A stretch of DNA of 28,272 nucleotides, from the NCBI GenBank assembly GCA_024958995.1, contig JANXGZ010000259.1:1-28272 (forward strand), given 5' to 3'. Position numbers and translations under genes: made by a program. Source of the DNA: Methylococcales bacterium (GTDB taxonomy: Bacteria; Pseudomonadota; Gammaproteobacteria; Methylococcales; UBA1147). Positions 9,201-16,343 of this stretch are shown here, piece by piece. Numbering within the stretch: the stretch's first letter is position 1; each line of letters opens with the position of its first letter. The notes under the pieces were generated by a model. It had not been told where the DNA came from. It saw only the letters and a list, made by a program, of their open reading frames with translations, and did no database searches.

Positions 9201-9455
9201 GATGTGGCCACCCTGATAACAGCTGATCGCCAGGGCATCTGCATCTTCTTGCACGGCTGCATTGACCAGTTCATCAACATTGCGGTTGTGCCCTAAATGA
9301 ATGACCTCAACACCATTGGCCTGCAACAGCCGACGAATGATATTGATCGCCGCATCATGCCCATCAAACCGGCTTGTCGCCGTGATAAATCTCAGGGACG
9401 GGGAGCTCGGTGCTGAGAAAATGGCGGACTGGCTTGCTCCAGGATGTGTATTCAT
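6264..9455 (-). CDS. icmF: Fused isobutyryl-CoA mutase IcmF (B12 domain, G-protein chaperone, mutase)
   Basis: 1063 residues from ATG 9455, chosen because GAGGAAAGG precedes it and the protein then begins just before the B12 domain; an upstream in-frame start at 9647 adds 64 unrelated residues. Order: cobalamin-binding domain with Asp-Gly-His (H33 as lower cobalt ligand), a MeaB-like GTPase with P-loop Gly-Ser-Gly-Gly-Ser-Gly-Lys-Ser (200-207) and Asn-Lys-Phe-Asp (341-344), and an acyl-CoA mutase domain from about 510. It interconverts isobutyryl-CoA and n-butyryl-CoA by adenosylcobalamin radical chemistry, with its own G-protein for cofactor loading and repair. Specificity residues F569 and Q713 match the Phe/Gln pair of the characterised IcmF (F598/Q742, same 144-residue spacing), not the Tyr/Arg of methylmalonyl-CoA mutase. 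It links valine breakdown to straight-chain beta-oxidation and is co-transcribed with the SDR. Confidence 0.95.
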   Translation of the reverse strand: MNTHPGASQSAIFSAPSSPSLRFITATSRFDGHDAAINIIRRLLQANGVEVIHLGHNRNVDELVNAAVQEDADALAISCYQGGHIEFFEYLVERLESSGLAGISVFGGGGGVILPDEVKKLRALGVAAIYSPEDGQKMGLQGMIDDMLRICRQRSKLAGPAPPGWRRLSEKLTTIEPDPPSAPEISKAIGKQAIVLGITGSGGSGKSSLIDELLWRFRQEYKDRLKIALIAIDPSRVKTGGALLGDRLRMNALNSSNIYMRSMATRKAGNEMPAALPAFVRTLQQENFDLILIETPGIGQGSTGIVSMADINLYVMTREFGAPSQLEKINMLDYCDLVALNKFDDKNSVDALLLVQKQLQRNRGDFDKACSTMPVYGTIAARSNDEGTSRLYVHLRQLLNGCGLPSPDRSLTVPIGPVGPPNDVLIPSDRQYYLADIARVVRAYRSKADQQAELAHQIQGLSMVRNQLDDSSAVMLDEPIKTKEKCLDPALREALKDYLDHHVNPSLGSDADMLVTLSGLAFPKVARPTFRGHGDLLRWLMLENLPGKFPFTAGVFRSKRSDEAATRMFAGEGGPESTNQRFKYLCQDSDAQRLSTAFDSVTLYGCDPDEQPDILGKIGNSGVSVATLNDMKSLFQGFDLCHPKTSVSMTINGPAPILLAMFFDTAIDQQLAKFTDEHKRPPDAGEAEKIRRYTLQTVRGTVQADILKEDQGQNTCIFSIDFSLRLLADVQRYFIEQKIRHFYSMSVSGYHIAEAGANPITQLAFTLANGFSYVEIFRARGMKVDDFAHRLSFFFSNGMDPEYAVIGRVARRIWAVAMRDYYGVGERSQKLKYHIQTSGRSLHAQTVDFNEIRTTLQALNAVYDQCNSLHTNARDEAITTPTEETLRSALAIQAIINKEWGLAQNENSNQGSFIIEYLTDQVEQAVLDEFDRLSQRGGVLGGMDSGYQRSKIQEESLRYESGKNNGSIPIIGLNTLRSLSANKLAAIKPVRSSTSDKRNQIQRLRRFHERNRNKSAAALEKLKQTVIKHEAIFPELMQTVRSCSLGQITQAFYEVGGQYRRAL

Positions 9456-9543
9456 GGACCTTTCCTCAAAGATGCTGCGAATGGTCATGTAACAACAGAT
9501 GGCCGCAACGTGCTGTTTTTTTAGATTCGCTACATCTGGCAGA

Positions 9544-9561
9544 GTTCCTGGCTTCAGGAAC
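9544..9561. promoter_or_regulatory. Inverted repeat GTTCCTG-4-CAGGAAC
   Basis: Perfect 7-bp arms around a GCTT centre, about 90 bp upstream of icmF and 137 bp upstream of the thiolase start. It could be an operator for a dimeric regulator or a hairpin in the icmF leader. No T-tract follows on either strand, so an intrinsic terminator is unlikely. Confidence 0.4.
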
Positions 9562-9636
9562 CCCCACCCGAAGAAGCAGGTCTTATTAATGAACAGATGG
9601 AATCGGCTAGAGGTATCGCATTCTGGTGCCGCGACT

Positions 9637-9657
9637 GTCACTGCCAAGATCAGTGAC
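9637..9657. promoter_or_regulatory. Inverted repeat GTCACTG-7-CAGTGAC
   Basis: Perfect 7-bp arms with a 7-bp spacer, 40 bp upstream of the thiolase ATG. Position near the start of the plus-strand operon suggests an operator or a 5'-leader hairpin. The regulator is unknown and none is encoded in the window. Confidence 0.4.
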
Positions 9658-9697
9658 TCCTCTTATTCCGCAATACCAAACGGTAAGGAAAGGCAGA

Positions 9698-10882
9698 ATG
9701 GACGGGCCAAATCAAAACACCGTGATCGCTGCATACGCACGAACGCCAATCGGCAAATTTCAGGGCTGTTTGCGTGCTCTAAGCGGACCTCAGCTGGGGT
9801 CTGTCGCCATTAGAGCCGCCTGCGAACGAGCCAGGGTTAATGATCATGTCATCGATGAAGTCCTTATGGGCTGTGTGTTGACTGCCGGCCTTGGCCAGGC
9901 ACCAGCGCGGCAAGCGGCACTCGGGGCCGGTTTGCCGGTATCGTTACCCTGTACCACGATCAACAAAATGTGCGGTTCCGGGATGAAAGCGGTGATGCTC
10001 GGGCACGACCTTATCCAATCCGGCAGTGGGGACATCGTCGTCGCCGGCGGTATGGAAAGCATGAGTAACGCGCCCTACTTGCTGAACCGAGGCTTTGGCA
10101 ATCGTCGCTTAGGCCACAGCAAGGTTCTGGATCACATTTATCTGGATGGTCTTGAAGACCCTGACGAGAACCGTCTCATGGGGTGCTATGCCGAGGAGTG
10201 CGCCGAAGATTTTAACCTCAGCCGTAAGCAACAAGATGATTACGCGCGCCATTCCCTGGAACGCGTCCGATCGGCCATGCAACAAGGCTGTTTTGACAGC
10301 GAGATTCAGGCCGTTCCAGTCAATGTAGACGACAACCAAGTCAACATATGCAGCGATGAACAACCCGTACTGCTCGACAGTGAAAAAATTTCCACCCTAA
10401 AATCTGCCTTTAAACCCAACGGTACGGTTACGGCAGCCAATTCCAGCTCTATTTCCGACGGGGCAGCAGCCCTTCTCCTATTGGGGACCTCTGCCGTCGA
10501 AAGAAACGCCGTTGAACCCCTGGGACGGATCGTCTGTCATTACAGTTATGCCAGCAAACCGGCACATTTCATCCGCGCGCCGGTATTTGCCATTCAGGGT
10601 CTGTTGAATAAGGTGGGAATGGATGTGTGCGATATAGATCTGTTCGAAATTAATGAAGCCTTCGCTGTCGTCCCTTTGCTGGCCATGAAGGAGTGTAGAA
10701 TTCCGCATGCCAAACTCAATGTTCACGGTGGTGCCTGTGCCCTTGGTCACCCCATCGGCGCTTCGGGCGCCCGGATATTGGTGACCTTGTGCGCAGCGCT
10801 AGCCAGGTACAATCTGCATCGAGGGATTGCCGCTATTTGCATCGGCGGCGGTGAGGCGACGGCCGTAATGGTGGAACGATGA
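9698..10882 (+). CDS. Acetyl-CoA C-acyltransferase (thiolase)
   Basis: 394 residues from ATG 9698, preceded by AAGGAAAGG; an upstream in-frame start at 9626 adds non-homologous residues. The thiolase catalytic set is complete: nucleophile C92 in Asn-Lys-Met-Cys-Gly-Ser-Gly, H351 in Gly-His-Pro-Ile-Gly-Ala-Ser-Gly, and C381 in Cys-Ile-Gly-Gly-Gly-Glu. Length and motifs fit acetyl-CoA acetyltransferase-like enzymes. In context it can cleave acetoacetyl-CoA (from leucine via acetoacetyl-CoA synthetase) and 2-methylacetoacetyl-CoA (from isoleucine), giving acetyl-CoA and propionyl-CoA. The stop overlaps the next start as ATGA, so it is translationally coupled to the MCC beta gene. Which chain length it prefers cannot be read from sequence. 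Confidence 0.93.
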   Translation: MDGPNQNTVIAAYARTPIGKFQGCLRALSGPQLGSVAIRAACERARVNDHVIDEVLMGCVLTAGLGQAPARQAALGAGLPVSLPCTTINKMCGSGMKAVMLGHDLIQSGSGDIVVAGGMESMSNAPYLLNRGFGNRRLGHSKVLDHIYLDGLEDPDENRLMGCYAEECAEDFNLSRKQQDDYARHSLERVRSAMQQGCFDSEIQAVPVNVDDNQVNICSDEQPVLLDSEKISTLKSAFKPNGTVTAANSSSISDGAAALLLLGTSAVERNAVEPLGRIVCHYSYASKPAHFIRAPVFAIQGLLNKVGMDVCDIDLFEINEAFAVVPLLAMKECRIPHAKLNVHGGACALGHPIGASGARILVTLCAALARYNLHRGIAAICIGGGEATAVMVER

Positions 10883-12489
10883 CGGTGATCAATACATCGG
10901 TTTCTCTAAAAGATGAAACGTTCAAGAAAAAATGCCGGGCCAACCGGGTGTTACTCGACGACTGGCGGAAAAAACGTGATGAAATTGTCAGCGACGGAGG
11001 TGGCATTGAAGCAACTAAACGACATACCCAACGGGGCAAACTGCTAGCACGACAACAGATTGAACTCTTACTGGACAAAAACTCCCCGTTTCTGGAATTT
11101 TCCCAGTTCGCCGCTTTTGGGGTTTACGACAAGCCGCTCCCCGCCGCTGGCATTATTACTGGTATCGGGCGGGTTTTCGGTCGGGAATGCATGGTCATCG
11201 CGAATGATGCCACGGTCAAGGCGGGCTGTTACTATCCGCTGACGATCAAAAAGCATCTCAGAGCGCAGGAAATCGCAGCAGCGAATCATCTTCCCTGCAT
11301 CGTCCTAGTAGACTCCGGTGGGGCGTCTTTGCCGAACCAGGCAGAAGTGTTCCCCGACAAAGAGCATTTTGGCCGAATTTTCTACAATCAAGCCAACATG
11401 TCGGCCATGGGTATTCCGCAAATCGCCGTGGTCATGGGATCCTGTACAGCTGGTGGGGCTTACATCCCGGCGATGAGTGATGAAACCATTATTGTCCGGA
11501 ACCAAGGGACGATTTTTCTCGCGGGACCACCTCTGGTACTCGCCGCAACAGGTGAGCAGGTGGATGCCGAAAGTCTCGGTGGTGCGGAAGTACACGCACG
11601 GCAATCCGGTTTAGTGGACCATGTTGCAGAAAACGACCGGGAAGCTTTGGCCGTGGCGCGGACCATCGTTGCCGGTCTTGATCCGACCGACAGTGTGGAG
11701 CCGGACTGCTCGAATGTCTCCGATCCGCTGTATGCGGCGGAAGACCTGTACGGCATCATCTCGGATGATTACCGTCGGCCCTTTCCGATCCGCGAAGTGA
11801 TCGCTCGCATCGTCGACGGCAGTGATTTCAACGAATTCAAACCGACCTATGGTATGACCCTCGTGTGCGGCATGGCGAAAATATTTGGTCGGCGTGTCGG
11901 CATTATCGGTAACAACGGTGTGTTGTTTTGCCAGTCGGCATTGAAGGGGGCGCATTTCGTTCAGCTTTGCTCTCAACGTCGGATTCCAATTATATTCCTG
12001 CAAAATGTCACTGGATTCATGGTTGGCAGGGAAGCTGAGGCCGCAGGCATCGCCAAGGAGGGAGCAAAAATGGTCATGGCCGTTGCTTGCGCGCAGGTAC
12101 CAAAAATTACCGTCATCGTAGGCGGCAGTTTCGGCGCGGGTAACTACGCCATGTGTGGCCGCGCCTATGGTGCACGTTTTGTCTGGACCTGGCCGACGGC
12201 AAGGATCGCCATTATGGGTGCACAACAGGCTGCCAGTGTGCTGATTCAGGTTCAGAAGGAAAAGGCCCAGGCTGCCGGACAAGCCTGGGACAGTGCCAAG
12301 GAAGAAAAAATCCGCGAGCCGATACTGCAGCAATATCATGAACAAAGTCACCCCTTTTATGCCAGCGCTCGACTCTGGGATGACGGCATTATCGATCCGG
12401 CTAATACCCGCCGGATTCTTGGATTGAGCCTTTCAGCGACCATGCACTCGCCCGTAGAAAAGGGGGGGTTTGGGGTGTTCAGGATGTAA
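10879..12489 (+). CDS. Methylcrotonyl-CoA carboxylase carboxyltransferase (beta) subunit
   Basis: 536 residues, the usual MCC-beta length. It carries the two crotonase-like carboxyltransferase halves. The N-terminal half includes Asp-Ser-Gly-Gly-Ala and Glu-Val-Phe-Pro-Asp-Lys-Glu-His-Phe-Gly-Arg, typical of MCC rather than propionyl-CoA carboxylase, then Gly-Ser-Cys-Thr-Ala-Gly-Gly-Ala-Tyr near 187-195. The C-terminal half has Gly-Gly-Ser-Phe-Gly-Ala-Gly-Asn-Tyr-Ala-Met-Cys-Gly-Arg. It transfers carboxyl from carboxybiotin to 3-methylcrotonyl-CoA in leucine breakdown, forming 3-methylglutaconyl-CoA. The biotin carboxylase/carrier (alpha) subunit it needs is not in the window, which is unusual since the two are normally adjacent. 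A geranyl-CoA carboxylase is a less likely alternative. It is coupled to the thiolase by ATGA and ends convergently with the thioesterase gene. Confidence 0.93.
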   Translation: MTVINTSVSLKDETFKKKCRANRVLLDDWRKKRDEIVSDGGGIEATKRHTQRGKLLARQQIELLLDKNSPFLEFSQFAAFGVYDKPLPAAGIITGIGRVFGRECMVIANDATVKAGCYYPLTIKKHLRAQEIAAANHLPCIVLVDSGGASLPNQAEVFPDKEHFGRIFYNQANMSAMGIPQIAVVMGSCTAGGAYIPAMSDETIIVRNQGTIFLAGPPLVLAATGEQVDAESLGGAEVHARQSGLVDHVAENDREALAVARTIVAGLDPTDSVEPDCSNVSDPLYAAEDLYGIISDDYRRPFPIREVIARIVDGSDFNEFKPTYGMTLVCGMAKIFGRRVGIIGNNGVLFCQSALKGAHFVQLCSQRRIPIIFLQNVTGFMVGREAEAAGIAKEGAKMVMAVACAQVPKITVIVGGSFGAGNYAMCGRAYGARFVWTWPTARIAIMGAQQAASVLIQVQKEKAQAAGQAWDSAKEEKIREPILQQYHEQSHPFYASARLWDDGIIDPANTRRILGLSLSATMHSPVEKGGFGVFRM

Positions 12490-12564
12490 CTACTGGATTA
12501 GCCGGGTATCGAAGCCACGGGCGCATGAAATCATGAGCATATCCTGCCTCGGCATTGTCATGGC

Positions 12565-13071
12565 TTAACCAGAAAACCTTGTGGCGTTTTGAGTTTGATT
12601 CCGACTTTCGGACACCAGGAAAGCGATGACCTCCGCTTCGACGGTGGTTTCGTCGTTGGCCGACAGAAAGCAGTCGAGCGTATATATGCGATGATCTCGA
12701 ATTTTTGTTACCCGAGCTTTCAGTGTCAGCAGGGTTTCAATGGGAGTCGGCTTAATGAACCTGACATGCAATGTACCGGTAGCAAAATAGCACCTGGGCT
12801 CGCTGCCCAAGGCTCGGTTTTCGTTGCGGGTTGCTGTCACCATGGCCGAAGCCATGCAATGACAATCGACCAAGGTGGAAATAATTCCGCCACAGACCAG
12901 CCCCGGCCAACCCTGGTGTTTTTCTCCCGTCCGAAAGTCACAGACGCACCATTCGTCTTGCCAATAGCTTTTAATTTTCAATCCATAGGGATTGTCGGGG
13001 CCACATCCGAAGCAAACATTGCCCGGCATGTATTTCTGGAAATAGTCAGTCAAGGGTTCGGGACTGAGCAT
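12565..13071 (-). CDS. PaaI-like hotdog-fold acyl-CoA thioesterase
   Basis: 168 residues from ATG 13071, eight bases after the E2 stop and preceded by AAGG; an upstream in-frame start would run into the E2 gene. The N-terminal Cys-Phe-Gly-Cys-Gly-Pro-Asp-Asn-Pro-Tyr-Gly-Leu (20-31) is a common signature of one PaaI-like group. The hotdog helix carries Gly-Gly-Ile-Ile-Ser-Thr-Leu-Val-Asp (61-69), with Asp69 a candidate catalytic residue. It should hydrolyse acyl-CoAs in the cytosol. As last gene of the leucine dehydrogenase-BCKDH operon it may release CoA from branched acyl-CoAs when they accumulate, perhaps exporting isovalerate or isobutyrate. That role is inferred from position only. Confidence 0.8.
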   Translation of the reverse strand: MLSPEPLTDYFQKYMPGNVCFGCGPDNPYGLKIKSYWQDEWCVCDFRTGEKHQGWPGLVCGGIISTLVDCHCMASAMVTATRNENRALGSEPRCYFATGTLHVRFIKPTPIETLLTLKARVTKIRDHRIYTLDCFLSANDETTVEAEVIAFLVSESRNQTQNATRFSG

Positions 13072-13079
13072 GGCTGGCC

Positions 13080-14189
13080 TTAGTGGACACGTTCGATATT
13101 GTCGATGATTACAGCTAGAAATCTGGCAGCTTCTCCACCGGTGACGGCGCGATGATCGAAGGTCAGGGACAACGGCAAGCAATTCCGCATTTCCATTAGA
13201 CCATCGTTGACTGTGGCTTGCGGCCGAATTCTGCCCAAGCCGAGTATGGCGACTGTCGGGGGTATCACGACCGGGTTGGCGTAACGACCGGCGAAAGTAC
13301 CGAAATTGGACAGCGTGAACGTGCTGCCGCGCATTTCTTCTGGGGAAATGGTGCGACTTCGAGCGGCTTTTTTGATGGCTTCCAGACCCTTTCTGAGGTC
13401 TGTCTGGTCACGGTTACCGACATCACGCAAGATCGGTACGAACAAGCCCTGATCCGTGTCTATGGCAATGCCCAGGTCGATGGTTTTCGGCAGAATCCGA
13501 GCGATGGCATGTGCCTGGTACCACGCATTGAGGGCCGGTTCGGCACGACAACCGGCAACGATGGCGCAAATCAGTCGGGTGGTAATATCGTCATCCGCTT
13601 GCCACTGAGAGATATCGGCATCGTCATTGATCGTGACGGCCACCACCTCCGCATTGGCTCTGGCCATGGTCAAAGCCATGGCACGGCGTACGCCTTTCAA
13701 GGGGACCAGCTCTCCCGATCGTTTAATCAGTTTAGCGACACGCTGTACATCATCCGCGGTAACCGTGTTGTCGCGGCCGCTGGGTTTGACCATGCTCAGA
13801 TCCACCTGCAATCGTGTTGCAAGGGCGCGTACCGCAGGTGTAGCGCGACAATTGCTAGACACCGCGGAACCGGTGCCAAGCGGCTGTTCCGAGATCAGCT
13901 TGTCATCGATTTCGAGCTTACCGACCACGGTACCGCGATCGCCTTCATCGGCTATTTCTAGCTCAAATTCCACCAACGGATCACCGACATGGATAATATC
14001 GCCCTCGGAACCGTACAGAATGATAACTTTTCCGTCCTGAGGGCTAGGCAGATCGACAATCGCCTTGGCGGTTTCCACCGACACAAGGATCTGATCTTGC
14101 TTGACATCATTGCCCGCGGCGATATGCCATCGGACGATTTCCGCTTCTTGCAGCCCTTCACCAAGATCAGGCAGTTTGAAATATTGCAT
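13080..14189 (-). CDS. Branched-chain 2-oxoacid dehydrogenase E2 (dihydrolipoyl acyltransferase)
   Basis: 369 residues, with a single lipoyl domain (1-80; lipoylated K42 in Glu-Thr-Ala-Lys-Ala), a peripheral subunit-binding domain (about 114-150, Ala-Thr-Pro-Ala-Val-Arg) and the acyltransferase domain (about 160-369). The acyltransferase active-site segment reads Asp-His-Arg-Ala-Val-Thr-Gly-Gly: H346 is present but the usual Asp of HRxxDG is T350. I believe similar Thr variants occur in other bacterial E2s, so this need not mean inactivity. It takes the acyl group from E1-bound TPP to CoA. The ATG overlaps the E1-beta stop as ATGA. BCKDH rather than PDH is favoured by the adjacent leucine dehydrogenase and leucine-pathway genes. 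Confidence 0.92.
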   Translation of the reverse strand: MQYFKLPDLGEGLQEAEIVRWHIAAGNDVKQDQILVSVETAKAIVDLPSPQDGKVIILYGSEGDIIHVGDPLVEFELEIADEGDRGTVVGKLEIDDKLISEQPLGTGSAVSSNCRATPAVRALATRLQVDLSMVKPSGRDNTVTADDVQRVAKLIKRSGELVPLKGVRRAMALTMARANAEVVAVTINDDADISQWQADDDITTRLICAIVAGCRAEPALNAWYQAHAIARILPKTIDLGIAIDTDQGLFVPILRDVGNRDQTDLRKGLEAIKKAARSRTISPEEMRGSTFTLSNFGTFAGRYANPVVIPPTVAILGLGRIRPQATVNDGLMEMRNCLPLSLTFDHRAVTGGEAARFLAVIIDNIERVH

Positions 14190-15166
14190 CAGTTTTCCAG
14201 TGTACGTTTGGCCGCCGCGACAATCCGATCCACATTGGGCATGTACTCTTTCTCAAGTTGGAAAAGCGGCATCACGGTATCGAAACCTGTAACCCGTTCG
14301 ACCGGCGCGAACAGGCTCATCAGTCCTTTCTCGGCCAGTTGAGCCGCAATTTCTGCACCGATACCACAGGTCCTCGCCGCTTCATGGATAATGACGCAAC
14401 GTCCGGTTTTCGCCACTGAATCGAGGATGGTCTGCATATCCAGCGGCTTCAGCGTTGCCACATCGATTACTTCCGACTGCATGCCCATCGCCGCCAGCTG
14501 TTCGGCGGCTGTGATGGTTTCGTGAATCATCGCGCCCCACGACACTAAAGTCACATCCTGGCCCTCTCTCAGCAGGAAACAGGTATCCAGAGGCAGAGCC
14601 TGACCATCGTCTTCAATGTCCTGTTTGTGCAGCCGGTAGATTCTTTTTGGCTCAAGAAAGATTACTGGATCGGGGTCACGAATAGCCGCCAACAGCAATC
14701 CGTAACCCCTCCCTGGCGAAGAGGGGATCACGACGCGCAAACCGGGAATGTGAGCGAACAAAGCTTCAGTGCTTTCTGAGTGATGTTCGGGTGCATGAAT
14801 GCCGCTCCCAAAAGGAGCGCGCAACACCATCGGACAACTCAGTCTCCCGCGGGTACGGTTACGCAATCGCGTAGCATGATTAATGATCTGGTCGATCACC
14901 GAGTAGATGAAACCCATGAACTGAATCTCCGCAACAGGTTTTAAACGCTCGGCCGCCATCCCGATGGCCATGCCGGCAATTAGCGTCTCAGACAATGGTG
15001 TGTCAATGACCCGCTGCGAACCGAATGTTTTCTGCAGGCCGTCTGTGGCCCGAAATACACCCCCATTAACCCCGATATCCTCACCCAACAAAACAACATC
15101 TGGATCCGCGGCCATTTCGTAGGCCAGTGCCAGATTGATCGCATCGACGAGCGTTGTTTTAGCCAC
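14189..15166 (-). CDS. Branched-chain 2-oxoacid dehydrogenase E1 beta subunit
   Basis: About 325 residues using GTG 15166, which overlaps the E1-alpha stop by eight bases, has AAGG upstream and gives the standard N-terminus (Val-Ala-Lys-Thr-Thr-Leu-Val-Asp-Ala-Ile). ATG 15205 would add 13 residues and a 47-bp overlap. The family block Leu-Leu-Gly-Glu-Asp-Ile-Gly is near residue 30, with Pro-Leu-Ser-Glu-Thr and Gln-Phe-Met-Gly-Phe further on. The C-terminal transketolase domain has Ile-His-Glu-Ala-Ala-Arg. With E1 alpha it forms the heterotetrameric TPP-dependent decarboxylase for the 2-oxo acids from Leu, Val and Ile. The position between E1 alpha and E2 is the classical bkd order. Confidence 0.93.
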   Translation of the reverse strand: MAKTTLVDAINLALAYEMAADPDVVLLGEDIGVNGGVFRATDGLQKTFGSQRVIDTPLSETLIAGMAIGMAAERLKPVAEIQFMGFIYSVIDQIINHATRLRNRTRGRLSCPMVLRAPFGSGIHAPEHHSESTEALFAHIPGLRVVIPSSPGRGYGLLLAAIRDPDPVIFLEPKRIYRLHKQDIEDDGQALPLDTCFLLREGQDVTLVSWGAMIHETITAAEQLAAMGMQSEVIDVATLKPLDMQTILDSVAKTGRCVIIHEAARTCGIGAEIAAQLAEKGLMSLFAPVERVTGFDTVMPLFQLEKEYMPNVDRIVAAAKRTLEN

Positions 15167-16301
15167 TTTGGTGACCTTGATCCATCGCTGCACTTCGTTG
15201 CTCATTCAATGCGTCCGGCAGACTCTTGTAGAGATAATCGAACATGCTGGAAATCGGTTGGGGCGGCGTTTGAAGATAGGCCCGAGTTGCTTGCTCTACT
15301 TCTACAAGGTATCGGCTGTTTAAGTCTTTCTCTTCCTGATCGGACCAAAACCCCAGGAGTTGCATGTGTTTCCTAAGTCGAACCAGAGGGTCGTTGACCC
15401 ATTGCTTCTTGACTTCTTCCGAGTCACGATAGCGGTCGGCGTTGTCCGCTGTGGTGTGATCGCAAAGCCGGTAGGTAAGCGCCTCAATTAGAGTTGGTCC
15501 CCGTCCATCACGAGCGTTTTCCAATGCCCGGCCGATTCGCTGTCGGAGGGCGATGACATCATTGCCGTCGACCTGTTCCCCTGGAATTCCTGCGGCCACG
15601 GATTTGTGAGCCAGGGTAAGCGCTTTAGATTGGTGTTTGCGAGAGAAAGAAATGGCCCACTGGTTATTATTAATGACGAACACCAGTGGTAGATCCATAC
15701 TGCCTGCAGCGTTCAGAGCCTCGTAAAAATCGCCTTTTGAGGTGGCCCCATCACCGAAGACACAAACAGCAACCCGGCGCTGCCCCCGGTATTTCATCGC
15801 GTAGGCTGTCCCTGCCGCATGCGGAACATGACTGGCAATTGGCACGCAAATCGGAAAGTCTTTGTCCTGATGTTGAAAATTCATGCCCTGCTCATTACCG
15901 CCCCAGTAAAGAAGGATTTCTGTCATGCTGACTCCCCGTGAAAACTGTGCAGCATATTCACGGTAGGCCGGAAACAGAACATCATCTGTCTGCATGGAAC
16001 AGCCGATGGCCGCACCGATGGCTTCCTGTCCCAGAGATGAGGCGTAGGTGCCAAGTTGGCCTCGACGCTGTAAAGCGACGGCCTTCTGGTCAAATAACCG
16101 AGTTTTGAGCATCACTTTGTAGAGCGCTACTAGGGGATTCTTTCGTTGAGCCCAATCCGGGAGTTCCACCACCGGCTGACCGTCATTGTTCAACACCTGA
16201 AAGTATGGAATGCCCCTTACCCGGTAAGTTTTCACGGGTTCCGTTTGCGGAGCGACTTCTTCTTGATCTGGCTTCAAAAGCCTTGGTTTTAAGTGGCTCA
16301 T
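15159..16301 (-). CDS. Branched-chain 2-oxoacid dehydrogenase E1 alpha subunit
   Basis: 380 residues from ATG 16301, chosen over ATG 16316 because GAGGG sits just upstream of it. The TPP/Mg motif runs from Gly-Asp-Gly at about 183-185 to Asn-Asn-Asn at 211-213. Tyr-Arg-Glu-Tyr (about 113-116), which lines the TPP site in E1 alpha proteins, and a His-Thr-Thr-Ala-Asp phosphorylation-loop-like segment are visible. The N-terminal extension with Gly-Ile-Pro-Tyr-Phe resembles BCKDH E1 alpha of proteobacteria more than PDH. It decarboxylates the 2-oxo acids produced by the upstream leucine dehydrogenase, 42 bp away in the same operon. No E3 gene is in the window, so the shared lipoamide dehydrogenase presumably comes from elsewhere. 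Confidence 0.93.
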   Translation of the reverse strand: MSHLKPRLLKPDQEEVAPQTEPVKTYRVRGIPYFQVLNNDGQPVVELPDWAQRKNPLVALYKVMLKTRLFDQKAVALQRRGQLGTYASSLGQEAIGAAIGCSMQTDDVLFPAYREYAAQFSRGVSMTEILLYWGGNEQGMNFQHQDKDFPICVPIASHVPHAAGTAYAMKYRGQRRVAVCVFGDGATSKGDFYEALNAAGSMDLPLVFVINNNQWAISFSRKHQSKALTLAHKSVAAGIPGEQVDGNDVIALRQRIGRALENARDGRGPTLIEALTYRLCDHTTADNADRYRDSEEVKKQWVNDPLVRLRKHMQLLGFWSDQEEKDLNSRYLVEVEQATRAYLQTPPQPISSMFDYLYKSLPDALNEQRSAAMDQGHQSG

Positions 16302-16343
16302 TTGGGCCCTCGTCATTTCGTGTCAACTATTGGCCGGGGTCGG

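Larger units (their letters stand above)
9456..9697. promoter_or_regulatory. Divergent control region between icmF and the thiolase gene
   Basis: 242 bp between start codons that point away from each other, so both operons should be driven from here. It contains two separate inverted repeats (listed individually). I could not pick a convincing sigma70 promoter on either strand. Shared control of valine/isoleucine and leucine functions is an inference from the geometry. Confidence 0.6.

Noticed and set aside
9456..9647. 64-residue N-terminal extension of IcmF
   Set aside because: It does not resemble IcmF, lies upstream of a good ribosome site at ATG 9455 and overlaps the divergent promoter region.
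11611..12351. 246-codon antisense ORF within the MCC beta gene
   Set aside because: It is the reverse shadow of a strongly conserved gene, with no recognisable domain.
12490..12564. Possible terminator between convergent MCC beta and thioesterase genes
   Set aside because: Only a short CATG-AAAT-CATG palindrome is present, without a T-run.
13218..13961. 247-codon antisense ORF within the E2 gene
   Set aside because: It mirrors the E2 coding sequence and shows no protein-family features.
13080..16301. Pyruvate or acetoin dehydrogenase rather than BCKDH
   Set aside because: The E1/E2 organisation alone is ambiguous, but leucine dehydrogenase, hydratase and lyase genes in the same operon favour branched-chain substrates.
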